This document shows positions 53,679 through 64,000 of a DNA stretch of 64,000 nucleotides, piece by piece. The notes beneath the pieces are model-generated. The model saw only the letters and a program-made list of their open reading frames with translations. It searched no databases and was not told the DNA's origin. The DNA is taken from the NCBI RefSeq assembly GCF_002217435.1, contig NZ_MUHF01000002.1, positions 251,450-315,449 on the forward strand. The letters run 5' to 3'. The position numbers and the translations under genes are program-made. The stretch comes from Flavobacterium reichenbachii (GTDB lineage Bacteria > Bacteroidota > Bacteroidia > Flavobacteriales > Flavobacteriaceae). Within the stretch, counting starts at the first letter, position 1; each line of letters starts with the position of its first letter.

Positions 53679-55622
53679 ATGAAACGATATATTTTTAAAA
53701 ATTTAGTTATAGGATCAGTAGTTTTGTTCTCCTTTGCAGGCTGCTCTGATATTTTAGAAGAAAAGCCGCATGATTTTTACGAACCGGGTTACTTTAAAAC
53801 AGAACAGGGAGTAATTCAGGGATTAACCTCGCATTATGCACACCTTCGTTACATTTACGGACAAGCCTATTTTTATAATGCCTGCCAAACCGGTACCGAT
53901 GAAGCAACTTATGGACAGCAGGCCGATGGGAATTTCAAAGATCACGATCTATCCGGAGTTGGAGTTATAAATCCTAACTCAAGCCGTTCCGACGTTTTGT
54001 GGAATAATTCATATAATGATATAAATACAGCCAGCGGTATTATTGATAATGGAGCCGCAGTGGGTGTCTCCGCCAGCCTTATAGCAGAATCTAAGTTTTT
54101 TAGAGCTTTTGATTATTTTTTGCTCGTGCAGACTTTTGGAGGTGTGCCTTTAGATTTAGGAGCAGGCGAACTCAAATTTAACAGCAAGCCTTCCAGATCT
54201 TCAAAACGAAATACCGTTACAGAAGTTTACACAAAAGCCGTTTTTCCAGATCTTTTAGCTGCAGTAAACGAACTGCCGGATGCTCCTAGATTAACAGGTA
54301 CAGCAACTAAAACTCTGGCTCGTTTAATATTAGCTAAAGCCTATTTGACATACGCATGGTGGCTGGAAAATCCAAATAATATTCCCACCTATCCGGAAAC
54401 GCCTAGAACAGATCCGGACGGACATAATGCACAATGGTATTTTCAACAGGCTTATAATATTGCCATAGAAGGAATTAATAATCCGGGACCGTATGCATTA
54501 CAGAATTATTTTTATGATGTCAGCTTAGGATCTAATGACCGTAATAAAGAAATGCTGCTTTATGCAGACCATACAGAAGACAGCGAATATTACAACGGAG
54601 GAAGTCTTTCCTACGGCAGCGGCGGTGCTCCAGATAATTTTGCAGGCTGGATGGGAACATGGAATTATACAGCCATAAGAAGTAAAAATGCATCAGGAGC
54701 ATCGGTATCTACAGTGCAGCGTGCGGCAGATCAGTTTTTAGGCCGTCCGTGGGTAAGAATGGTGCCGCCTATAGAAGTTATTACCAATACTTTTGCAGAT
54801 AAAACAAATGATTCGAGATATGATGGAACATTTGCAGCTGTTTACCGCGGCAACTGGAATCTTATAGGAACCGGATTAACCGATGTGGCAACCTTATATA
54901 ATGCTAATGGCTTACCTGTAAAACCAGGTGATGCGATTCTAACTTTTCTTAATGAAGAACCGGCTGCACCAATTACCTATCCTTCTGGAGCAGGTGACAG
55001 CGGTGTTGGCGCCGGAATTTTACCAGGAAGAGCAGATTATGTAATTTCTCCTTTAGGAATAAGCAGAATAGTTTATCCGGGTTTATGGAAATTAGGACCT
55101 TATCGTACAGATAATGCCGGAGGATTAGGACAGCCAAATGCCGGAAGTACCAGACCGTTTCCTGTAGCCAAATTTTCAGAGCTTTATTTTGTTGCCGCAG
55201 AAGCTGCAGTAAAAGGAGCTTCTGGCGCTGCATCTGCCAGAAATCTTATAAATGTAATCAGAGCCCGTGCAGGAAAATGGCGCTGGGACAATAATGGTAA
55301 AGTGGCAAAAAATGCAGACAACAGCGTTGCATTAACAAATGCAACTCCTGCAGTAATTGATATTAACTATATTCTGGCAGAACGTTCTCGCGAATATTAC
55401 GGTGAAGGTTACCGCTGGTATGATTTGGTAAGAACTCAAAAATGGAATGAACTGGCTGGAAAATATTCTATTGGCGGTTCAAATTTTGGTCAGCATACAC
55501 CACAGGTAGTAACAAGAACAATTGATGCCCACCATTATTTGAGACCAATTCCACAAGGACAATTAGATGGTATGGAAATGTCGGCAGCAGACAAACAAGC
55601 TTATCAGAATCCTGGGTACTAA
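53679..55622 (+). CDS. SusD-like surface glycan-binding lipoprotein
   Basis: A 647-residue RagB/SusD family protein with lipobox FAGC (Cys21), anchored on the cell surface over the SusC barrel. Typical landmarks: SDILEEKPHDFYEPGYFKTEQG, the TPR-like helices, FFRAFDYFLLVQTFGGVPL, RLILAKAYLTYAWW, the RPFPVAKFSELYFVAAEA motif and the C-terminal LAERSREYYGEGYRWYDLVRT. It binds glycan chains and acts as a lid for SusC. Translation directly follows susC. Confidence 0.95.
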   Translation: MKRYIFKNLVIGSVVLFSFAGCSDILEEKPHDFYEPGYFKTEQGVIQGLTSHYAHLRYIYGQAYFYNACQTGTDEATYGQQADGNFKDHDLSGVGVINPNSSRSDVLWNNSYNDINTASGIIDNGAAVGVSASLIAESKFFRAFDYFLLVQTFGGVPLDLGAGELKFNSKPSRSSKRNTVTEVYTKAVFPDLLAAVNELPDAPRLTGTATKTLARLILAKAYLTYAWWLENPNNIPTYPETPRTDPDGHNAQWYFQQAYNIAIEGINNPGPYALQNYFYDVSLGSNDRNKEMLLYADHTEDSEYYNGGSLSYGSGGAPDNFAGWMGTWNYTAIRSKNASGASVSTVQRAADQFLGRPWVRMVPPIEVITNTFADKTNDSRYDGTFAAVYRGNWNLIGTGLTDVATLYNANGLPVKPGDAILTFLNEEPAAPITYPSGAGDSGVGAGILPGRADYVISPLGISRIVYPGLWKLGPYRTDNAGGLGQPNAGSTRPFPVAKFSELYFVAAEAAVKGASGAASARNLINVIRARAGKWRWDNNGKVAKNADNSVALTNATPAVIDINYILAERSREYYGEGYRWYDLVRTQKWNELAGKYSIGGSNFGQHTPQVVTRTIDAHHYLRPIPQGQLDGMEMSAADKQAYQNPGY

Positions 55623-55704
55623 TATTTAAAATTTTCCAGCAAATTAAATAATTATTTATAGGTTTTAGTGTGCCTATGTCATGATTTAAGTTTGTGTTAG
55701 TTGG

Positions 55705-55733
55705 AAGCCGAGGGATAATACTCTCGGCTTTTT
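55705..55733 (+). terminator. Hairpin after susCD
   Basis: AAGCCGAG (55705-55712) pairs with CTCGGCTT (55723-55730) and is followed by a short T run. It may partly end the susCD transcript before the downstream enzymes. Confidence 0.65.
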
Positions 55734-55773
55734 ATGATTTTCTGAAATATTTAGTACATAATACACCATAACA

Positions 55774-57507
55774 ATGATTACAAGAAAAATATTTTTTGTG
55801 CTTACAGTACTTTTTCTGTGCTCTTTTCATGGCATGGCACAGGGAAATATTCCTAAAAAAGAACAATCCAAAAAAGGTCCGTTTTTTTCTAATGTTACTT
55901 ACACAGGAGAGGATGAGATCTATAAAAATAACCCTTTAAAACCAGACGAATTTTATACTCCAATACTGCAGGGATGTTATCCCGATCCTGCCATTACAAG
56001 AAAAGGCAGCGATTACTACATGGTATGTTCTTCATTTGCCATGTTTCCGGGAGTACCCATTTTCCATTCTAAAGATTTGGTAAACTGGACAGATTTAGGA
56101 GGCGTTTTAAATAATATAGATGAATTTAATCCGCATGATACAGGAATAAGCCAAGGCGTATATGCTCCGGGAATAACCTACAACCCTCATAACGATACTT
56201 TCTATATGATTGTAACGGCATTTTCAGGAGGGCTGGGCAATATTATAGTAAAAACAAAAGATCCTATGAAAGGATGGGGAAGTCCTATAAAATTAGGATT
56301 TGATGGCATTGATCCGTGCATATTTTTTGATGATGACGGAAAAGGCTATGTAGTTCATAATGACGCACCCGATAAAGGCAAAGATTTGTATCAGGGACAT
56401 CGCGTCATTAAGGTTTGGGAATATGACGTAATGAATGATAAAGTTATTCCCGGCACAGATAAAATTATAGTAGACGGAGGCGTAGATCTCTCTAAAAAAC
56501 CGATCTGGATTGAAGCTCCTCATTTGTACAAAAAAGACGGACGTTATTATCTAATGTGTGCCGAAGGTGGTACAGGAGGTAATCACAGTGAAGTTGTTTT
56601 TGTAAGCGACAGCCCTAAAGGACCATTCAAACCATCATCCAGTAATCCGATTCTGACACAGCGTTATTTTCCAAAAGACAGAGCACAAAAAGTAGACTGG
56701 GCTGGACATGCTGATTTAATTCAAGGACCTGATGATAAATATTACGGAGTTTTTCTAGGTGTTCGCCCTAATGATAAAGATCGAGTGAATACAGGCCGTG
56801 AAACCTTTATCCTGCCAGTAGATTGGTCAGGTGTTTTTCCTGTTTTTGAAAACGGACTTGTGCCCTTAGAACCAAAACTAAAAATGCCTCAGGGAGTTAC
56901 CGAAAATAAAACAGGCAAAGACGGATTTTTCCCCAATGGAAACTTTACGTTTATTGAAAATTTTAATTCTAAAAAACTAGATTACAGATGGATTGGATTA
57001 AGAGGACCTCGTGAAAATTTTATTTCTATAACAAAAAAAGGACTGCAGATTAATCCCTTTAATGTAAATATTAAAGAGCTTAAACCCACTTCAACGCTTT
57101 TTTACAGACAACAGCACAATACCTTTTCTTTCACAGCAACTTTAGATTACAATCCTTCATCTGAAAAAGAACTGGCAGGAATTGTAAATCTGCAAAATGA
57201 GCGATTTAATTATGTATTTGGTGTAACTAAAAAAGGAAAAGATACATATATCCTGTTACAAAGAACAGAAAGTGGACAGTCAAAAATTATCGCAAGTGCT
57301 AAAATTGACAATATAAAAAACATTCGTCTTCAGGTAAAAGCAGCGGGTGATAGTTATGAATACAGCTATGCTCTTAATGGTGCTGATTTTGTAAATTTAG
57401 GAACAGCAGTTTCAGGAGATATTCTGTCAACAAATGCAGCCGGAGGTTTTACGGGAGCATTAATAGGATTGTATGCTACAACAGCAAATGATGCGCAGCC
57501 ACAATAA
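55774..57507 (+). CDS. Secreted GH43 with C-terminal lectin-like domain
   Basis: A 577-residue exported GH43 enzyme (signal peptide ending GMAQ). The catalytic base is Asp71 in QGCYPDPAI, the pKa-modulator Asp180 in GIDPCIFFDDDG, and the acid Glu247 in WIEAPHLYKKDGRYY. A beta-sandwich of the GH43 C2 type follows (about 385-577: FIENFNSKKLDYRWIGLRGP, FSFTATLDYNPSSEKELAGI). This layout is typical of beta-xylosidases and alpha-L-arabinofuranosidases acting on arabinoxylan. Here it probably removes arabinose or xylose side groups in the periplasm or outside the cell. Confidence 0.9.
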   Translation: MITRKIFFVLTVLFLCSFHGMAQGNIPKKEQSKKGPFFSNVTYTGEDEIYKNNPLKPDEFYTPILQGCYPDPAITRKGSDYYMVCSSFAMFPGVPIFHSKDLVNWTDLGGVLNNIDEFNPHDTGISQGVYAPGITYNPHNDTFYMIVTAFSGGLGNIIVKTKDPMKGWGSPIKLGFDGIDPCIFFDDDGKGYVVHNDAPDKGKDLYQGHRVIKVWEYDVMNDKVIPGTDKIIVDGGVDLSKKPIWIEAPHLYKKDGRYYLMCAEGGTGGNHSEVVFVSDSPKGPFKPSSSNPILTQRYFPKDRAQKVDWAGHADLIQGPDDKYYGVFLGVRPNDKDRVNTGRETFILPVDWSGVFPVFENGLVPLEPKLKMPQGVTENKTGKDGFFPNGNFTFIENFNSKKLDYRWIGLRGPRENFISITKKGLQINPFNVNIKELKPTSTLFYRQQHNTFSFTATLDYNPSSEKELAGIVNLQNERFNYVFGVTKKGKDTYILLQRTESGQSKIIASAKIDNIKNIRLQVKAAGDSYEYSYALNGADFVNLGTAVSGDILSTNAAGGFTGALIGLYATTANDAQPQ

Positions 57508-57558
57508 GACAGGATTTATTTTAATTTGAATTAACAACAAAACCTTAATTTTTAATAC

Positions 57559-58791
57559 ATGAATTTAAAAAGAAGATATATAAAATCGATTGTCCTTTTA
57601 AGTTTCCTGTTTTTAATTGCAGGTTGCAAATCCAGTTCATCAGTATCCAAAAAAGACCATCAAAATTGGACAGGCAGCTGGGCTTCGGCTCAAATGCTGG
57701 TTGAACCAAACAATATGCCTCCATCGCCGGGACTTGCACAGCATACACTGCGTCAGATTATTAAAGTATCATTGGGAGGCAAACGTATTAAATTACGATT
57801 TTCTAATTTGTTTAGTGATCAGCCTACAGTTTTGAAATCTGTAAGTGTTGCCAATGTAATTGATGCGCCTGTTATTGATCCAAAAACGCAGAAGATGCTT
57901 CTGTTTAATGGAAATTCAGAAATAACACTCGAACCTGGACAAGAAGTGTTTTCAGATGCTTTTGATTTTGAATTACAACCGGGACAGCTTTTAGCGATTA
58001 CGATTCATTACGGAGAAGTTTCCTCAAAAGTATCCGGTCATCCTGGTTCACGCACGACATCCTACATTTTAGAAGGAGATCAAAACAACAATGCCTCTTT
58101 TGCCGGAGCTGTAAAAACAGACCATTGGTATTCTATTACGGGGTTGGATATTTGTGCCGATAATGATGAGGTTAACGTAGTTTGTCTGGGAAATTCAATT
58201 ACCGACGGACGCGGCTCAGGAACAAATAAACAAAACCGCTGGACTGATATTTTGGCAGCACGTCTAAATGCAGACAAAAGCACGCGTCATATTGGAGTAT
58301 TAAATTTAGGAATCGGAGGAAATTGTGTTCTAAAAGGAGGTCTGGGACCTACTGCATTGGATCGTTTTGGCAGAGATGTGCTTTCTCAGGCAGGAACAAA
58401 ATGGCTCATTATTCTGGAAGGCATAAACGATATTGGCGGTATTAAACGTGCCGAAGATGCCCCCATCAGAGCCAACGAACTAATCGAAGCGTATAAAGTC
58501 ATGATAGAAAAGGCGCATTCTAAAGGGATTAAAGTGTATGGATGTACAATTTTACCATTTCAAAAATCATTCTATGACGCGCCTTTCAAACAAGAAGCGA
58601 GAGACATTGTCAATAACTGGATTCGTAGCAGTAAAAACTTTGATGCTGTTATTGATTTTGATAAAATAATGACTTCAGAAATAGGCTCAAAAACCATTTC
58701 ATCAAACCTGCACGACGGTGACTTTTTGCATCCAAACGAACTCGGTTATCTCACAATGGGACAAGCGATAGATTTGAATTTATTTAAATAA
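57559..58791 (+). CDS. SGNH/GDSL esterase lipoprotein
   Basis: A 410-residue lipoprotein (lipobox IAGC, Cys23). An N-terminal domain of about 180 residues precedes the SGNH hydrolase domain. Block I is VVCLGNSITDGRGS (nucleophile Ser213), block III ILEGINDIGG, and block V the DxxH-type HDGDFLHPNELGY. Enzymes of this build are carbohydrate esterases or related GDSL lipases. In this locus removal of acetyl groups from xylan is the likely role. The N-terminal domain resembles the jelly-roll of some CE-like esterases but was not assigned. Confidence 0.8.
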   Translation: MNLKRRYIKSIVLLSFLFLIAGCKSSSSVSKKDHQNWTGSWASAQMLVEPNNMPPSPGLAQHTLRQIIKVSLGGKRIKLRFSNLFSDQPTVLKSVSVANVIDAPVIDPKTQKMLLFNGNSEITLEPGQEVFSDAFDFELQPGQLLAITIHYGEVSSKVSGHPGSRTTSYILEGDQNNNASFAGAVKTDHWYSITGLDICADNDEVNVVCLGNSITDGRGSGTNKQNRWTDILAARLNADKSTRHIGVLNLGIGGNCVLKGGLGPTALDRFGRDVLSQAGTKWLIILEGINDIGGIKRAEDAPIRANELIEAYKVMIEKAHSKGIKVYGCTILPFQKSFYDAPFKQEARDIVNNWIRSSKNFDAVIDFDKIMTSEIGSKTISSNLHDGDFLHPNELGYLTMGQAIDLNLFK

Positions 58792-58858
58792 AATTGTGCG
58801 TGGCTTAGCAGTTTGTTTACAAATTTATCGGCCAGCATTTAATGTTTTTTGACACTAA

Positions 58859-61594
<2,736 letters not shown>

Positions 61595-61636
61595 AGATTA
61601 AAAAAAAAGTAATTGAATTGCATAATACTAAAGTTC

Positions 61637-64000
61637 ATGAAGACATTTTCAAAATATATCCTCACACTTCTTATCGTTTTTAGTTCTGGTATTTTAAAAG
61701 CGCAGTCGTTTATTACAACTCAAAAAGAGAACAATGTTATTACAATAAAAGAGAAATCTTCACACTTATATTTTCTTGTCAGCAGCGGATCTGATGCCGG
61801 AGTTTTGCGTGCAATCACTAATTTACAAATAGATTTTGAGAAAGTGACTGGAGAAAAACCATCAATCTTAAATCAGAAACAAAATGCATTATCGCCATTA
61901 ATTATCATTGGAACAATCGGAACCAATTCTGTGATTGATGATTTAGTTAAAGCAAATAAAATCGATGGAAAACAACTCAAAGGTAAAAACGAAAAATTTA
62001 TCATTCAAAACATAAAAAATCCCTTTAAAGGAATTGAGGAAGCCATCGTTATTGTGGGAAGCGACAAGAGGGGAACCATTTACGGAATATATGAGTTGTC
62101 CAAACAAATAGGTGTATCTCCCTGGTATTATTGGGCAGATGTTCCTGTAAAAAAAAATGAAACTATTTATTTTATAAAAGGAATTTATACAGATGGAGAA
62201 CCCGCCGTAAAATACAGAGGGATTTTTCTAAATGATGAAGCTCCGGCATTGAGCGGATGGGCAAAAAAAACTTTCGGAGGATTTAACAGCAGTTTCTATG
62301 AGAAAGTTTTCGAATTGCTGCTGCGTTTAAAATCCAATTATATCTGGCCTGCCATGTGGGGTAGTGCTTTTTATGATGATGATCCTGCAAGCGGGCCTCT
62401 GGCAAATGAAATGGGCATTATTGTGGGAACATCGCATCATGAACCTATGGCTTTGGCACAAACAGACTGGCATCGTTATATTAAGAAAAACAATCTTGCT
62501 AATGTTTGGGATTACTCTAAAAATAAAGAGGTTTTAGATCAATTCTGGAAAAGCGGTATCCAGCGTAGTAAAAACTGGGAAAAACTGGTAACGGTAGGAA
62601 TGCGCGGCGATGGAGATGAAGCAATGAGCGAAGGAACAAATATCAGTCTGCTGGAAAATATCGTAAAACAACAGCGCCTTATTATTGAGAAAGAAACAGG
62701 AAAATCACCAGAAAAAACACCTCAGGTCTGGGCTTTGTACAAAGAAGTTCAGGATTATTACGATCAGGGAATGCGCGTGCCTGACGATGTAATTTTATTA
62801 TTTTGTGATGACAATTGGGGAAATGTGCGCAAACTTCCTGATTTGACCAAACCGCTGCACAAAGGCGGTTACGGAATGTATTATCACTTTGATTATGTGG
62901 GAGGACCCCGAAATTCAAAATGGATAAATATTAGTCCGATACAAAGAGTCTGGGAGCAAATGAATCTCAGTTATGAGCATGGCGTCGATAAGGTTTGGAT
63001 TGTAAATGTTGGGGATCTTAAACCAATGGAATTTCCGATAAGCTTCTTTTTAGATATGGCATGGAATCCAAAGAAATTCAATTCTCAAAATCTTTTTGAA
63101 TTTACCGAAAGCTGGGCTGTCCAACAGTTTGGAAAAAAGCATTCTAAAGAAATCGCAGTTTTATTAAATACATATCCAAAATTCAACAGACGCGTTACCC
63201 CAGAAATGCTGGACAGCAATACCTACAGTCTGGAAAATTATAATGAATTTGAAACCGTTGTAAATGATTATAAAAATTTATCCCTCGATGCGTATCGAAT
63301 TTACAATGATATTCCAAATGAATATAAAGATGCTTATTTTCAGTTGGTTTTATATCCTATAGATGCCTGCAGCAATCTTTATGAAATGTATTATGCACAA
63401 GCCAAAAATAAAAAACTGGCTGCAGAAGAAAACATTCTGGCCAATACGTATGCAGATCAGGTTAAATTTAATTTTTCGAGAGATTCTATTTTGCAGCATA
63501 AATACAACAATGAAATTTCAGGCGGGAAATGGACTCATATAATGGATCAAATGAGAATTGGTTACAAAGCCTGGCACGATACTCCCAAAAATATTCTCCC
63601 AAAAATCAGCTATGTTACTAAAACAAGTGAGACAGCACAAAAAGTATTTTTAGAGAAAGAAGGGTATGTTTCTATAGAAGCCGAACATTTTTCTAAAGTA
63701 AATAATTCAGACAAAATTCATTGGGAAGTAATTCCGGATTTCGGAAAAACAAAAAGCGGTATAACGGTATTTCCTTCAAATTTATATCCAGATTCGAAGG
63801 AAAATATTTTTGTTGAATATGAAATGAATTTTACTTCTACAGGCGATTTTAAAGTAGAACTGCTTTTGGCTCCTACACTTAATTTTAACAGCAATAAGGG
63901 ACTGCGTTATGAAATTTCTTTTGATGGAGAAAAACCGCAGCAGGTTAATTTTAACGCAAATTATCGTGGCGAGTTAGGAAAATGGCAGGCAGAACACATG
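61637..64000 (+). CDS. GH115 alpha-glucuronidase, truncated by the window edge
   Basis: The first 788 codons of a GH115 enzyme that continues past the window. I translated it from the ATG at 61637. It has a signal peptide (MKTFSKYILTLLIVFSSGIL, cleaved near KAQ). GH115 landmarks are GSDKRGTIYGIYELSKQIGVS, PWYYWADVPV, YRGIFLNDEAPALSGW, SNYIWPAMWGSAFYDDDP, GTSHHEPM, VGMRGDGDEAM, FCDDNWGN, GGYGMYYHFDYVGGPR, and VWIVNVGDLKPMEFPI. GH115 removes glucuronic acid from internal and terminal xylose units, complementing GH67. The frame is open to base 64000. A 42-base gap follows the triple esterase gene, so the two are probably cotranscribed. Confidence 0.93.
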   Translation, partial: MKTFSKYILTLLIVFSSGILKAQSFITTQKENNVITIKEKSSHLYFLVSSGSDAGVLRAITNLQIDFEKVTGEKPSILNQKQNALSPLIIIGTIGTNSVIDDLVKANKIDGKQLKGKNEKFIIQNIKNPFKGIEEAIVIVGSDKRGTIYGIYELSKQIGVSPWYYWADVPVKKNETIYFIKGIYTDGEPAVKYRGIFLNDEAPALSGWAKKTFGGFNSSFYEKVFELLLRLKSNYIWPAMWGSAFYDDDPASGPLANEMGIIVGTSHHEPMALAQTDWHRYIKKNNLANVWDYSKNKEVLDQFWKSGIQRSKNWEKLVTVGMRGDGDEAMSEGTNISLLENIVKQQRLIIEKETGKSPEKTPQVWALYKEVQDYYDQGMRVPDDVILLFCDDNWGNVRKLPDLTKPLHKGGYGMYYHFDYVGGPRNSKWINISPIQRVWEQMNLSYEHGVDKVWIVNVGDLKPMEFPISFFLDMAWNPKKFNSQNLFEFTESWAVQQFGKKHSKEIAVLLNTYPKFNRRVTPEMLDSNTYSLENYNEFETVVNDYKNLSLDAYRIYNDIPNEYKDAYFQLVLYPIDACSNLYEMYYAQAKNKKLAAEENILANTYADQVKFNFSRDSILQHKYNNEISGGKWTHIMDQMRIGYKAWHDTPKNILPKISYVTKTSETAQKVFLEKEGYVSIEAEHFSKVNNSDKIHWEVIPDFGKTKSGITVFPSNLYPDSKENIFVEYEMNFTSTGDFKVELLLAPTLNFNSNKGLRYEISFDGEKPQQVNFNANYRGELGKWQAEHM

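Overview
This window looks like a chromosomal segment of a low-GC Bacteroidota, most likely a Flavobacterium of the soil/plant type. Evidence: a SusC/SusD pair, a type IX secretion C-terminal sorting domain, TAnnTTTG-type -7 promoter boxes, few Shine-Dalgarno sites, a fused alpha/beta 2-oxo-acid dehydrogenase E1, the rsmD-DUF3822 pair, and many short AT-rich palindromic repeats between genes. The genus is inferred from gene content; no 16S gene is present.

Region 1 (about 1-36.8 kb) is mostly housekeeping. It holds a BON lipoprotein and BON-LysM pair, the RNase P RNA, a dicarboxylate/glutamate symporter, a two-component system divergent from an outer-membrane beta-barrel protein, rsmD, a RecD-like helicase, a DODA-type dioxygenase, kdsB, and the fused E1. 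It continues with an M1-peptidase-like protein joined to a beta-barrel, a LOG protein, a GIY-YIG protein, uvrA, a Fic-HTH protein, a CLC transporter, a serine protease, gamma-glutamyltranspeptidase, AcpH, glmM, a secreted GH128-CBM6 glucanase, an LpxL-type acyltransferase, a rhomboid protease and a SIMPL protein.

Region 2 (about 36.8 kb to the right edge) is a polysaccharide utilization locus for acetylated and feruloylated glucurono(arabino)xylan. It encodes GH3 xylosidase with PA14, a LacI regulator, GH67 glucuronidase, an SDR with mannonate dehydratase UxuA, a GH10 xylanase lipoprotein, and a GPH symporter with a cytoplasmic GH43 and a transaldolase-like aldolase. SusC/SusD, a secreted GH43, an SGNH esterase, a CE6-CE1-CE1 triple esterase and a GH115 glucuronidase cut by the window edge follow. 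The genes form a path from surface binding and cleavage, through debranching and import, to cytoplasmic xylobiose and glucuronate breakdown.

The clearest hidden signal is a 12-bp palindrome (ACAACCGATTGT) at six places, all in intergenic promoter regions of this locus. It is most simply the operator of the local LacI protein. Other signals not explained by the genes are paired palindromes on the promoter of the Fic-HTH gene, three TTAAC repeats at exactly 11-bp spacing upstream of the beta-barrel gene beside the two-component system, and a family of imperfect inverted repeats between operons. I saw no CRISPR array, prophage, transposase, tRNA or recognisable defence island.
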